Below, piece by piece: positions 16,239 through 24,141 of a stretch of 64,000 nt of DNA. Source of the DNA: Microbacterium laevaniformans. Its GTDB lineage: Bacteria; Actinomycetota; Actinomycetes; Actinomycetales; Microbacteriaceae. Both the position numbers and the translations under genes were made by a program. The stretch covers positions 2,666,001-2,730,000 of the forward strand of contig NZ_JAFBCE010000001.1 in assembly GCF_016907555.1 (NCBI RefSeq), read 5' to 3'. Every line of letters starts with the position of its first letter. Positions within the stretch are counted from its first letter, which is position 1. The notes under the pieces were generated by a model. That model saw only the letters and a program-made list of their open reading frames with translations. It was not told where the DNA came from and ran no database searches.

Positions 16239-18245
16239 TCAGGCGGTCACATGCTCCGCCGCGGTCCCCGTAGCAGTGCGTTCGCTCTTTGGCGTCGTCG
16301 TGGAGTCTCGGGTGTTTTGCAGGAGCCGCATCGCGTTGGCGATGACCACGAGCACGGAGGCTTCGTGAACGAGCATGCCGATCGACATGGTCACTCCGCC
16401 GGCGAAGACTCCGGCCAGTAGTAGCACCACGGTGATCAGGGCGATTGCGATGTTCTGTTTCATCACGTTCACGGTTCGCTTGGCCAGGCCGATGGCCTCG
16501 GGCAGCTTGAGCAGGTTGTCGCCCATCAGGGCGATGTCCGCGGTCTCCACGGCCACGGCTGAGCCTGCCGCACCCATCGCCACGCCGATGTTCGCGGTGG
16601 CGAGAGCCGGGGCGTCGTTGACGCCGTCACCGACCATCGCGATCGTGTGGCCCTGGCGCTGTAGCTCGGTGACAGCGTCCAGCTTGTCCTCAGGGAGCAG
16701 GGAGGCGTGGATCTCGTCGATCCCGGTGGCTTTGCCGACGGCCTCGGCCACCAGTCGGGTGTCACCAGTGAGCATGACGACCTTCTCGACGCCGGCCCGG
16801 TGCAGTCGCGCGACCATCTCGGGTGCGTCCTGGCGGATCTGGTCGGCGACGGCGACGACGCCGACCACTGTCTCGTCAACAGCGACGATCATAGGAGTTT
16901 TTCCGGCGGCGGCCAGCTCCTGGGCGGCCTGCGCTGCCTCGGCGATGCCTGAGGCAACGCCGTACTGCTCCAGTAGCGGTGGGTTGCCGATCAGCACCTG
17001 GCGGCCATTGACGTTCGCCACGATGCCCTTGCCGGGGACCGGGGTGACGGCGCCGGGGATGCCCTGCGGGGCGACGCCCTCCTCGCGGGCGGTCTCCAGG
17101 ATGGGGCGGGCCAGTGGGTGTTCGGAGCCGGCCTCGGCTGCCGCGGCCCAGCGCAGCACCTCCGCACGGTCGAGCGTGGAATCCAAAATGATGACGTCGG
17201 TCAGCTGGGGACGTCCCTCGGTGAGCGTGCCGGTCTTGTCCACGGCGACCGCGGAGATCTTCGCGGAAGTCTCCAGGAACTCGCCGCCCTTGATGAGGAT
17301 GCCGTTGCGCGCAGCGCGGCCGATGCCCGCCACGATGGCGACCGGGATGGAGATCACCAGGGCACCGGGGCAACCGATGACCAGCAGGGTCAGGGCCAGC
17401 ACCACGTCTCCGCTGATGAGTCCGGCCACCAGGGCCAGGACCATGACAGCGGGGGTGTACCACGTGGAGAACCGGTCGATGAAGGCCTGGGTCTTGGCCT
17501 TGGCGTCCTGAGCCTCTTCCACTCGGTGGATGATGCGGGCCAAGGTGGTGTCTGCGCCGATGCCAGTGGCCAGGACCTGTAGGAATCCGCCGCGGGAAAC
17601 GGTGCCGGCGAAGACCTGCCCGCCCTTAGTTTTCTCCACTGGGATGGACTCGCCGGTGATGGAGGCCTCGTCGATGGCGCCGGTGCCGGAGACGACCTGG
17701 CCGTCCACGGGGACCTTCGCGCCGTTCTTGACCAGGACGATCTCGCCCATTCTCACCTGTCCGGCGGGGATTTCCTGTTGCTCGCCATCGCGCACGACGA
17801 TCGCGGAATCGGGCGCGACGGCGACCAGTTCGGCCAGTGCCGAGCGGGTCTTGTTGAGGGTCGCAGCTTCCAGCGCGTGGCCGATCGCGAACAGGAACGT
17901 GACCGCCGCGGCCTCCCAGAAGTTGCCGATGATGACCGCGCCGATCGCCGCAACCGACACGAGTAGGTCGATGCCGATGACCTTGGCGATCAGCGCGCGC
18001 ACCGCCTTCACCACGATCCCGTAGCCGGCCACCACGGCCGCGGCGATCATGAAGACATCTCCGAGGGTGAAAGCCTCGCTGGCGTGAGTGGCGTGGGCGC
18101 CGGCGTCGAGCCACCACTGGGGGCTGACGGTGAGGTTGGCGGCACCCCCGGCCAGCCACTGGATGGCGAAGGAGGTGATGATGAGCACGCCGGACACGAC
18201 GGGAACTGACCAGTTCCCATAGACCCATTTTTGGAGCCTGTTCAC
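16239..18245 (-). CDS. P1B-type heavy-metal-translocating ATPase with CPG motif
   Basis: A 668-residue membrane pump that would export a transition metal using ATP. Visible parts: six or more hydrophobic segments, the phosphatase-type loop ITGESIPVEK, phosphorylation site DKTGTLTEG (about residue 334), HP motif SEHPLA, and hinge MVGDGVNDAPALA. The TM6 metal motif is GCPGALVIS (about residue 291), not the usual CPC or SPC. TM8 reads LVHEASVLVVIANAMRLL. There is no N-terminal metal domain; a separate HMA chaperone gene lies upstream. GTG 18245 opens on VNRLQKWVYGNW; a longer frame overlaps the chaperone gene by 59 bases and is less likely. The metal is uncertain. Confidence 0.9.
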   Translation of the reverse strand: MNRLQKWVYGNWSVPVVSGVLIITSFAIQWLAGGAANLTVSPQWWLDAGAHATHASEAFTLGDVFMIAAAVVAGYGIVVKAVRALIAKVIGIDLLVSVAAIGAVIIGNFWEAAAVTFLFAIGHALEAATLNKTRSALAELVAVAPDSAIVVRDGEQQEIPAGQVRMGEIVLVKNGAKVPVDGQVVSGTGAIDEASITGESIPVEKTKGGQVFAGTVSRGGFLQVLATGIGADTTLARIIHRVEEAQDAKAKTQAFIDRFSTWYTPAVMVLALVAGLISGDVVLALTLLVIGCPGALVISIPVAIVAGIGRAARNGILIKGGEFLETSAKISAVAVDKTGTLTEGRPQLTDVIILDSTLDRAEVLRWAAAAEAGSEHPLARPILETAREEGVAPQGIPGAVTPVPGKGIVANVNGRQVLIGNPPLLEQYGVASGIAEAAQAAQELAAAGKTPMIVAVDETVVGVVAVADQIRQDAPEMVARLHRAGVEKVVMLTGDTRLVAEAVGKATGIDEIHASLLPEDKLDAVTELQRQGHTIAMVGDGVNDAPALATANIGVAMGAAGSAVAVETADIALMGDNLLKLPEAIGLAKRTVNVMKQNIAIALITVVLLLAGVFAGGVTMSIGMLVHEASVLVVIANAMRLLQNTRDSTTTPKSERTATGTAAEHVTA

Positions 18246-18339
18246 TTTCGGGTACGACCTTTCTGGGTCTCGTGCCGGCGGAGCGGCAGAGTGGAATGTG
18301 GGGAGGATGTCCGCAGGTGGCGCGCGGGGGCCGTTGGTC

Positions 18340-18579
18340 TCAGAAGGCGGACGGTGCGGCCTTGTAGCCGGCTTTGGCGATAGCGGCGACGAGGTCATCC
18401 ACGGAGATGCGCTCGTTGTCGTGGTCCACCTCGATGCGGGCGGAGGCGAAGTGGACCTTCACGTTCTCGACACCCTTGAGTCGCCCGACCTGCTTCTCGA
18501 TCTTCGCCACGCACGAGGGGCAGGAGAATCCCTCCGCTCTAAGGACGGTGTGAGTGGTGGTGGGGGTGGAGGTGGCCAT
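18340..18579 (-). CDS. HMA-domain metal chaperone
   Basis: A 79-residue heavy-metal-associated domain protein with the metal-binding CxxC in GFSCPSCVAKIEKQVG (residues about 16-31) and the fold-typical VHFASARIEVDHD and AIAKAGYKA. It would hand metal to the ATPase encoded next. ATG 18579 has AAAGGGG upstream. It is the first gene of the minus-strand ATPase operon, downstream of the FNR-like site at 18648-18661. Confidence 0.9.
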   Translation of the reverse strand: MATSTPTTTHTVLRAEGFSCPSCVAKIEKQVGRLKGVENVKVHFASARIEVDHDNERISVDDLVAAIAKAGYKAAPSAF

Positions 18580-18619
18580 GGTGGACCCCTTTCGTGATGT
18601 GTTCCTTGTTGGTACCTTC

Positions 18620-18661
18620 ACGATAGGTTTGCGGCGTCCGGAACTCCTTGACATAGATCAT
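18620..18661 (-). promoter_or_regulatory. FNR/Crp-like box at -41.5 of the ATPase operon promoter
   Basis: TTGACATAGATCAT (18648-18661) matches the FNR pattern TTGAT-N4-ATCAA at 8 of 10 defined positions. On the minus strand the -10 TATCGT is at 18625-18620, giving a start near 18613. The box centre is then at -41.5, the standard class II activator position. The adjacent Crp/Fnr gene is the obvious candidate regulator. Confidence 0.6.
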
Positions 18662-18731
18662 GTTCGGCGCCCGCCTGCTACCGAGGCGTAGCTGACGCTG
18701 TCCGGTCCCGCGGCGCCGATGCCGACTCCGG

Positions 18732-18737
18732 TAGACT
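18732..18737 (+). promoter_or_regulatory. -10 hexamer TAGACT, leaderless Crp/Fnr gene
   Basis: TAGACT ends 7 bases before the ATG at 18744, predicting a leaderless transcript. No clear -35 hexamer is seen. Confidence 0.5.
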
Positions 18738-18743
18738 TGCCAC

Positions 18744-19427
18744 ATGCCCGTGGACGATCTGTGCGTCAGCCGCGTGCCGATCTTCCAAGGACTCACCCGC
18801 GAGGAGCAGTTGCGGGTCGCGGAGTTCGTCCGCCCGGTGCATGTTGCCAAGGGGGAGACGGTCTATTCGCCAGGACAGTCGGTCTCGCGTCTGTTGGTGA
18901 TGCACAGCGGACAGCTCAAGGTCAGTCATGCGGCGGCCAACGGCCAGGAACAAATCCTGCGCACGGTGACCGACGGTGATGTCGTGGGCGAACGGGCCTT
19001 CCTGACCGGCCACCTGCCCAATGACCTCGTCGTCGCGCTGGAAGACAGCCGGATGTGCGTCTTCGACCACACAGACCTCTCGGCGCTGCTGCGCGACTAC
19101 CCTGATGTCGGTCTGCGGATGCTGCGGACTCTGTCCGACAGGCTCGCCTCCGCCGAGCGGTTGCTGGCCGCCATCACCTCCAGCGATGTCAGCGCCCGCA
19201 TCGCGGCCTACCTGCTGGATCTGCCCGGCGGCATCCGAGACGGCGTGCCCACAGTGTGGCTACCGTTGGCGAAGTACGAAATCGCCTCCTATCTGGGCAC
19301 CACGCCAGAAACCCTGAGCCGACGCCTTGCCGCTCTCGCCGCCTCCGGTGTCATCGAACTCCACGGGCGTCGTGAAGTCACGATTCTCGACATTGATGGG
19401 CTCGAACGCGTAGCCACACCTCGATAG
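18744..19427 (+). CDS. Crp/Fnr-family regulator of the metal ATPase module
   Basis: A 227-residue regulator. The cyclic-nucleotide-binding beta-roll spans residues about 12-125 (FQGLTREEQLRVAEFV, GETVYSPGQSVSRLLVMHSG, DGDVVGERAFLTGH). The long dimer helix follows, then the Crp-type helix-turn-helix LPLAKYEIASYLGTTPETLS and RRLAALAASGVIE (about residues 172-204). One Cys is near the N-terminus (DDLCVSRVP); there is no FNR-type four-Cys set, so an Fe-S cluster is not supported. It is divergent from the chaperone/ATPase operon and probably activates it. Confidence 0.9.
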   Translation: MPVDDLCVSRVPIFQGLTREEQLRVAEFVRPVHVAKGETVYSPGQSVSRLLVMHSGQLKVSHAAANGQEQILRTVTDGDVVGERAFLTGHLPNDLVVALEDSRMCVFDHTDLSALLRDYPDVGLRMLRTLSDRLASAERLLAAITSSDVSARIAAYLLDLPGGIRDGVPTVWLPLAKYEIASYLGTTPETLSRRLAALAASGVIELHGRREVTILDIDGLERVATPR

Positions 19428-19506
19428 ACAGGGTATCGCCATGGCTTGGCTAAAGGTGGCGTGCGGCCGGGCCCGAATGCGGCTTGCCTCGTCCTCGGGT
19501 GCGTAA

Positions 19507-19830
19507 GCGTGGTCACATCGCGGCGTCACCTACGATGGCGCCCACATCCCGCTGGTCGACCCGGACACCTGGCTGCAGGTCCAGACGCAGCTCGATGCGA
19601 AGAACGCTGTCGGTGAGCGGCCTCAGAAGTACGACCACTACCTCAAGGGGAGCTTGTGCTGCTCGTGTGGCGCCAAGCTCATGATCGAACGACCCCGTGA
19701 CAAGCAAGGCGATCGCTACGAGTACTTCACCTGTTCAGGGCGGCGCAAAAAAGAAGAGGGGTGGCGATACCACCTGGCACGATTGAAGCGGACGAGCGAG
19801 GGTGAAGACGTCGACGTCGATGTTCAGTGA
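19507..19830 (+). pseudogene. Remnant of a large serine recombinase
   Basis: An open frame without a start, translating GVTYDGAHIPLVDPDTWLQV, then LKGSLCCSCGAKLMIE (zinc-ribbon cysteines) and YFTCSGRRKKEE. This is the recombinase and zinc-ribbon region of a large serine integrase; the catalytic N-terminal domain is absent. After the GRRKK the sequence no longer resembles the family and leads into the first IS5-type element. It is probably the relic of an integrase that once moved this island or a neighbouring element. Confidence 0.78.
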
Positions 19831-20400
19831 ACGCTGCTGGTGAGCCAGTGGAGTGTCGCGGCGAGGCAGAGACCGGCGCGGTAGTTGCGTGCGGTCTTGT
19901 CTGAGCGCATCGCGATCCCGCGCCACTGCTTGAGCTTGTTGAAGCATCGCTCGACGACGTTGCGGCCACGGTAGCGGACCCGCTGCTCCTGACCGAAGTC
20001 GATCGGTCGCCCGCGGCGCTTGCGGCGGTGAGCGATCTGATCGTCACGTTCAGGGATCGTCGCGGCAATCCCGCGCTCGCGCAGCCAGGCGCGATTCGCC
20101 TTCGACGGGTAACCCTTGTCCGCGAGCAGCCGATCCGGCCTCGACCGCGGCCTGCCTCTCGCGCCCGGGACGCGGATCTCGCTCAGCGTTGCGGTCAGCA
20201 TGCTCGTGTCCGCCGCTTGTCCGGGCGTGAGGATGAACGCGAGAGCTCGTCCCTTGCCGTCGCAGACCAGGTGATTCTTCGTCGTCAACCCACCGCGGGA
20301 ACGGCCGATCGCGTGATCGGGTGGCTCGTCACCGAATTTCTTGTAGTTCGCCAGAGCCCCCTGTGGCGCGGGGAAGGGTGGCGCCGTGCTGATGCACGCG
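19824..20400 (-). CDS. IS5-family transposase, second frame (element A)
   Basis: Catalytic half of the transposase, read in the +1 frame relative to the first frame. From about 20400 it runs NYKKFGDEPPDHAIGRSRGG, TTKNHLVCDGKG, LLADKGYPSKANRAWLRERG and ends RNVVERCFNKLKQWRGIAMR, the DDE signature of the IS427 group (D in LADKGYPS, E in VVERCFN). The frame is open up to 20573, but sequence upstream of about 20400 is the out-of-frame copy of the first half. The exact shift site is not defined. Confidence 0.85.
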
Positions 20401-20706
20401 CACGATCGTGGAGTCGATCGACGCGACCCAGTCCAGATCCCCGGACTGCTGCGCGAGAGCCTGCGTCTTCTCCAGCACCCGCGCCCACACGCCCAGCTCG
20501 GACCACCGGTTGAAGTTCTTATAGATCGTGTTCCAGTTCCCGAACCGCTCCGGCACGTCCCGCCACGGCGCACCAGTCCGGAACCGCCACGCCGTCGCCT
20601 CGACCACCGCGCGCCGATCCACCGGCGGCCGCCCCGTCGACTTCGCAGTCGGGAACAGCGGACCGATCACAGCCCACGCTTCATCCGAGATCACGTCACG
20701 AAACAC
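20329..20706 (-). CDS. IS5-family transposase, first frame (element A)
   Basis: N-terminal 125 residues with the DUF4096-type region ISDEAWAVIGPLFP, TAWRFRTGAPWRDVPERFGN and the first catalytic Asp in ASIDSTIVRVHQHGA. It ends soon after this in GELQEIR. Together with the second frame it forms a two-frame transposase expected to need a ribosomal frameshift. It is preceded by few bases before the terminal repeat. Confidence 0.87.
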   Translation of the reverse strand: MFRDVISDEAWAVIGPLFPTAKSTGRPPVDRRAVVEATAWRFRTGAPWRDVPERFGNWNTIYKNFNRWSELGVWARVLEKTQALAQQSGDLDWVASIDSTIVRVHQHGATLPRATGGSGELQEIR

Positions 20707-20806
20707 GCATCAAGACTCACCCACGAGGCAACCGCAGATGTTTAGCAACACGCCCTAGGGCGTGTTGATCAAGAGGTTCCGCTCCTCGGTGGGTGAGTCT
20801 TGAACG

Positions 20807-21196
20807 GTGACGCGACAGGAGATCTCTGACGAGGTGTGGGCCGTGATGGAGCCGTTGATGCCGACGGTGACCGGTCGGTCGCGGCCGTGGACGGATCACC
20901 GGCTCGCTATCGAGGGGATGGCGTGGAAGTACCGGACCGGTGCGCCGTGGCGTGACGTTCCGGAACGGTTCGGGAAGTGGAACTCGATCTACAAGCGGTT
21001 CAACCGGTGGGCCGGGGACGGCACCTGGCAGAAGCTGCTCACCGAGGTGCAGAAGCAGGCCGACGCCGCTGGGGAAATCGACTGGGTCGTCTCGATCGAC
21101 TCCACGATCGCGCGCGTGCATCAGCACGGCGCGACCCTCGCCCGGGACACAGGGGGCTGTGCCGAATCACAAGAATCCGTGGTCCGAGCCGCCTGA
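20807..21196 (+). CDS. IS5-family transposase, first frame (element B)
   Basis: 129 residues: EISDEVWAVMEPLMP, KYRTGAPWRDVPERFGKWNS, and the first catalytic Asp in VSIDSTIARVHQHGA. It is clearly related to element A but not identical in sequence or termini. The GTG start is followed shortly by the coding signature. The second frame overlaps in +1. Confidence 0.87.
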   Translation: MTRQEISDEVWAVMEPLMPTVTGRSRPWTDHRLAIEGMAWKYRTGAPWRDVPERFGKWNSIYKRFNRWAGDGTWQKLLTEVQKQADAAGEIDWVVSIDSTIARVHQHGATLARDTGGCAESQESVVRAA

Positions 21197-21692
21197 TCAC
21201 GGGATCGGACGCTCCCGCGGCGGGCTGACGACCAAACTGCACCTGGTCTGCGACGGCCGCGGCCGGCCGCTGAGCATGATGATCACCGCCGGGAACATCA
21301 ACGACACCACGATGATGAGCGCGGTGCTGGAGAACATCCGCGTTCCCCGCGACGGGAAGGGCCGCCCCCGCACCCGCCCCGACCGGGTGCTCGCCGACAA
21401 GGGGTACCCCTCAAGGGCGAACCGCGCCTGGCTCCGCGACCGGAGGATCGCGGCGACCATCCCCGAGCGGGACGACCAGATCGCGCACCGCCGCAAGAAG
21501 CCGGGCCGGCCGATCGCTTTCGGCGACAAGCAGAAGGAACGCTACAAGGGACGCAACGTCGTAGAACGCTGCTTCAACCGTCTCAAGCAGTGGCGCGGCA
21601 TCGCGATGCGCTCGGACAAACTCGCCCGCAACTACCGAGCCGCCGTCAGCCTCGCCGCGGCGCTGATCTGGATCAAGACCGATCTCCGCTGA
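21140..21692 (+). CDS. IS5-family transposase, second frame (element B)
   Basis: Catalytic half from about 21140: NHKNPWSEPPDHGIGRSRGG, TTKLHLVCDGRGRPLSMMIT, VLADKGYPSRANRAWL and RNVVERCFNRLKQWRGIAMR. The DDE residues are present. The open frame extends up to 20940, but that upstream part is out-of-frame first-half sequence. Expression requires a frameshift. The frame ends 20 bases inside the convergent passenger gene. Confidence 0.87.
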
Positions 21693-22002
21693 GCGCTTCG
21701 CGCTCCTGCAGCGTGCGCTCAAGCTGTCCCACCGTCGGCGCACCCGCAAAGCCGCGCTCGGTCAGATAGACCCTGCACGCCAAGTCGGCAGTGTTCCCCT
21801 GGGACGGGAACAAGTCCTGACCGTCCAGAAGAATCGTGGGCGAGCCCGCGAAACCAGAGCTCACCGCCTCAGCCTCGGTGCGGATCAACACGAACTCCAC
21901 CGGAACATCGCCCCGTCCGATCGAGTCGAGCACCAGCCGTACTCGATCGCCCGCCTCCTGCCAATTCGGGCAATCCTCGATATGCAGCACCTGGATCTTC
22001 AC
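21673..22002 (-). CDS. Thioredoxin-like / mercury-operon-type passenger protein
   Basis: A 109-residue protein starting VKIQVLHIEDCPNWQEAGDR, with GFAGSPTILLDGQDLFP in the middle. This is the small thioredoxin-fold family often found next to mercury-resistance genes in actinobacteria, sometimes labelled alkylmercury lyase-like. It has one Cys (DCPNW) and no CxxC. GTG 22002 follows GGGAG; the frame is open into the terminal repeat. It sits inside IS5 element B and is convergent with its transposase, overlapping it by 20 bases. Metal or thiol stress is a guess from context. Confidence 0.7.
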   Translation of the reverse strand: MKIQVLHIEDCPNWQEAGDRVRLVLDSIGRGDVPVEFVLIRTEAEAVSSGFAGSPTILLDGQDLFPSQGNTADLACRVYLTERGFAGAPTVGQLERTLQEREALSGDRS

Positions 22003-22065
22003 ACGCCCATTCTCCCGCGCAACTCGCGGCGGCTGGCCACCCCGCACCTTCTTGATCAACACGCC

Positions 22066-23001
22066 CTAGCGCTGGTCGGTGGGGGCGGCGCCGGCGGGGG
22101 CCGCGTCGTCGATGGCGGCGCGGACGAAGCCGTGCGCGTCCGCGAGTCGTTCGCGGGCGGCGGCGGCGCCGATTCCGCAGAGGACCGCCACGATGGCGGT
22201 CTTCGCGTGGCCGTCGGCGTCGGCCAGTGCGCTCTCGGCGCGTGAGCGGTCGCATCCGGTGGCGGCCTGCACGATGCGGACTGCGCGGTCGACGAGCTTC
22301 TCGTTGGTCGGGCGGACATCGACCATGAGATTGCCGTAGACCTTGCCGAGGCGCACCATCGTCGCCGTGGAGATCATGTTCAGCACCAGCTTCTGACTCG
22401 TGCCCGCCTTCAGCCGAGTGGAACCGGTGAGCACTTCGGGACCGTTGTCGATCTCGATCGCGACGTCGGCATGCTCGCTGATCTCGGCATTCGGGTTGGC
22501 GGCAAGGGCCACCGTCGCCGCGCCGATCGCGCGCGCGTGGTCGAGGCCGCCGATGACGTAGGGCGTGCGGCCGGAGGCGGCGATTCCCACGACGACGTCG
22601 GCAGCGCTCAGTTCGATGGCCTGCAGGTCGGCGACGGCGAACTCGACGGAGTCTTCGGCGTTCTCCACGGCCTCGAACATGGCGGCGCGCCCACCCGCGA
22701 GCACCCCCCGCACCTGTCCCGGATCGGTGCCGAAGGTGGGCGGGCACTCCGCGGCATCCAGCACCCCGAGCCGTCCGCTCGTGCCGGCGCCCAGGTAGAT
22801 GAGCCGGCCGCCGGCGCCGAGGGCGGCGACGGCGAGATCGACCGCACGGGCGATCTGTCCGATCGCGGCGGCGACGGCCACGGGCACGCGGCGATCCTCC
22901 TCGTTCATCGCGGTGAGCAGCTCGGTGACGCTCATGGCGTCGAGCGCCCGGGTACGCGGGTTCTGCTGTTCCGTGGTGACGGCGGACACGGGAGCGGTCA
23001 T
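22066..23001 (-). CDS. murQ: N-acetylmuramic acid 6-phosphate etherase
   Basis: A 311-residue SIS-domain lyase that cleaves the lactyl ether of MurNAc-6-P to give GlcNAc-6-P in cell-wall recycling. The sugar-phosphate motif is GAGTSGRLGVLDAAE (residues about 71-85) and the family segments TPYVIGGLDHARAIGA, GSTRLKAGTSQKLVLNM and CDRSRAESAL are present. ATG 23001 has GAGGAGG upstream. Its TAG stop is part of the CTAG target duplicated by IS5 element B, so the gene is intact but has lost its natural downstream DNA. It is divergent from an RpiR regulator. Confidence 0.95.
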   Translation of the reverse strand: MTAPVSAVTTEQQNPRTRALDAMSVTELLTAMNEEDRRVPVAVAAAIGQIARAVDLAVAALGAGGRLIYLGAGTSGRLGVLDAAECPPTFGTDPGQVRGVLAGGRAAMFEAVENAEDSVEFAVADLQAIELSAADVVVGIAASGRTPYVIGGLDHARAIGAATVALAANPNAEISEHADVAIEIDNGPEVLTGSTRLKAGTSQKLVLNMISTATMVRLGKVYGNLMVDVRPTNEKLVDRAVRIVQAATGCDRSRAESALADADGHAKTAIVAVLCGIGAAAARERLADAHGFVRAAIDDAAPAGAAPTDQR

Positions 23002-23128
23002 GCGGCCTCCTCGTCGGTGGCGGGCCCGTCGCTGCTGCGCGGGCGTGAATGACTATTTCATAATGTCGACAAAATGTGAAGCATGATTTCATGGAACGTG
23101 GGAGACTGGCGCAGACCCGGGAGGCGAC
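23002..23128. promoter_or_regulatory. murQ / rpiR divergent control region
   Basis: The AT-rich core 23049-23092 contains TGTCGACA (an 8-bp palindrome) between TTTCATAATG and AAAATGTGAA, and then TGAA-N7-TTCA with a second ATTTCAT. These inverted and direct TTCA/TGAA elements are plausible RpiR-family binding sites. The exact operator cannot be fixed by eye. Confidence 0.45.
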
Positions 23129-23968
23129 ATGGACGGCGACGTCATCGAGGCGATCCGCACGGCCGTGCCGCGTCTGCGTCCCGCGGAGTCGCGGGTCGGC
23201 ACGATCGTGCTCCGCGATCCGGATGCCGTCGTCAGCGCGACCGTGGCCGAGCTCGCCGACCATGCCGGCGTCTCTCAGGCCTCGGTCGTGCGCTTCTCCA
23301 AGGCGCTCGGCTTCGCCGGTTTTCCGGCGCTGCGGATGCAGTTGGCCCAGGAGCTGTCGCGCAACGCGGCCGACCTGGAACGTTCGGACATCGCCGAAGG
23401 ACAGCTCAACCCCTCGGACTCACTGTCCGACATGGTCTCCAAGGTCGCCTTCCACGAGGCGCGCACGATCGAGCAGACCGCGCGGCTGATCGACCTCGCG
23501 GCGCTGGAGGAGGTCGCCGGGCGCATCGCCGCGGGCGCGCGCGTGATCGCGGTCAGCGTGGGCGCGTCGGGCCTGGCCGCCGGCGACCTGTCGCAGAAGC
23601 TCCAGCGCATCGGGGTGAACTGCCTCAACGCCCCCGACACGCATCTGCAGCTCGTTCACGCCGCGCTCGCCGACACGGATGCCGTCGTCATCGCCTTCTC
23701 GTTCAGTGGGGGCACCCGCGACGTGCTGCACGCGGTCGAGGTCGCCGCCCGCACAGGAGCCCTGACCGTCGCCGTGACCGGCGACCCCGACTCGGCGCTC
23801 GCCGACGCCTGCGACCTCGTGCTGCGCACACCCGCACGGGAGGCGACGCTGCGCGCGGCGGCGCTGGCCAGCCGCATGGCGCAGCTCGCCGTCGTCGACT
23901 TCCTCTTCCTGAGGGTCGGGCAGCTGCGTTTCGATGATCTCGGATCGGTGCTGGACGCCACTCGATAG
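23129..23968 (+). CDS. RpiR/MurR-family regulator
   Basis: A 279-residue regulator with the N-terminal RpiR helix-turn-helix (ADHAGVSQASVVRFSKALGF, about residues 41-60) and a C-terminal SIS sugar-phosphate-binding domain (VIAVSVGASGLAAGDLSQKL; VIAFSFSGGTRDVLHAVEVA). It is divergent from murQ, which suggests it senses MurNAc-6-P or a related sugar phosphate and controls murQ. ATG 23129 has GGGAGG upstream. Confidence 0.9.
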   Translation: MDGDVIEAIRTAVPRLRPAESRVGTIVLRDPDAVVSATVAELADHAGVSQASVVRFSKALGFAGFPALRMQLAQELSRNAADLERSDIAEGQLNPSDSLSDMVSKVAFHEARTIEQTARLIDLAALEEVAGRIAAGARVIAVSVGASGLAAGDLSQKLQRIGVNCLNAPDTHLQLVHAALADTDAVVIAFSFSGGTRDVLHAVEVAARTGALTVAVTGDPDSALADACDLVLRTPAREATLRAAALASRMAQLAVVDFLFLRVGQLRFDDLGSVLDATR

Positions 23969-24141
23969 GCCGTGACACCTCAGCATCTGCCGCGGGGCGA
24001 GCGCAACTGAGACCGGAGCGCTCTTTCACGGCGCGCGTGCGCGGCTCACAGCCCGCTCCCAGGTAGCCTGACCTGGGCATCGGCCGCCCGTCCCATCCCC
24101 CGCCGTTTCGCCGACCGCACCGCCGAAGAAGGAGCACGACC

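Larger units (their letters stand above)
19824..20754. mobile_element. IS5-family element A (left end not identified)
   Basis: A minus-oriented IS427-like element. The right terminus is GGCGTGTTGCTAAACATC read from 20754 on the minus strand, beside CTAG (20755-20758). No matching left repeat is found near 19760-19830, so the left end appears to be lost; the start given is the stop of its second reading frame. It abuts element B head to head. Confidence 0.75.
20759..22065. mobile_element. IS5-family element B with passenger gene
   Basis: A 1307-bp element with 16-base perfect inverted ends: GGCGTGTTGATCAAGA at 20759-20774 and its complement ending at 22065. It is flanked by CTAG on both sides (20755-20758 and 22066-22069), the IS5-type target duplication. 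Besides the two-frame transposase (plus strand) it holds a minus-strand thioredoxin-like gene (21673-22002) inside its ends, so it is larger than a simple IS of this group. It lies directly on the stop codon of murQ. Confidence 0.85.

Noticed and set aside
18648..18653. TTGACA as a perfect -35 for the Crp/Fnr gene
   Set aside because: No -10 lies 16-18 bases downstream on the plus strand; the hexamer is better explained as half of the FNR-like dyad.
19740..19830. Left inverted repeat of IS5 element A
   Set aside because: No sequence resembling GGCGTGTTGCTAAAC was found here; a weak GGGCGGCG match lies within the recombinase remnant.
9589..22065. A single composite transposon with matching outer IS copies
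   Set aside because: The left border is IS3-like and the right border is IS5-like, and no common terminal repeat or shared target duplication joins them.
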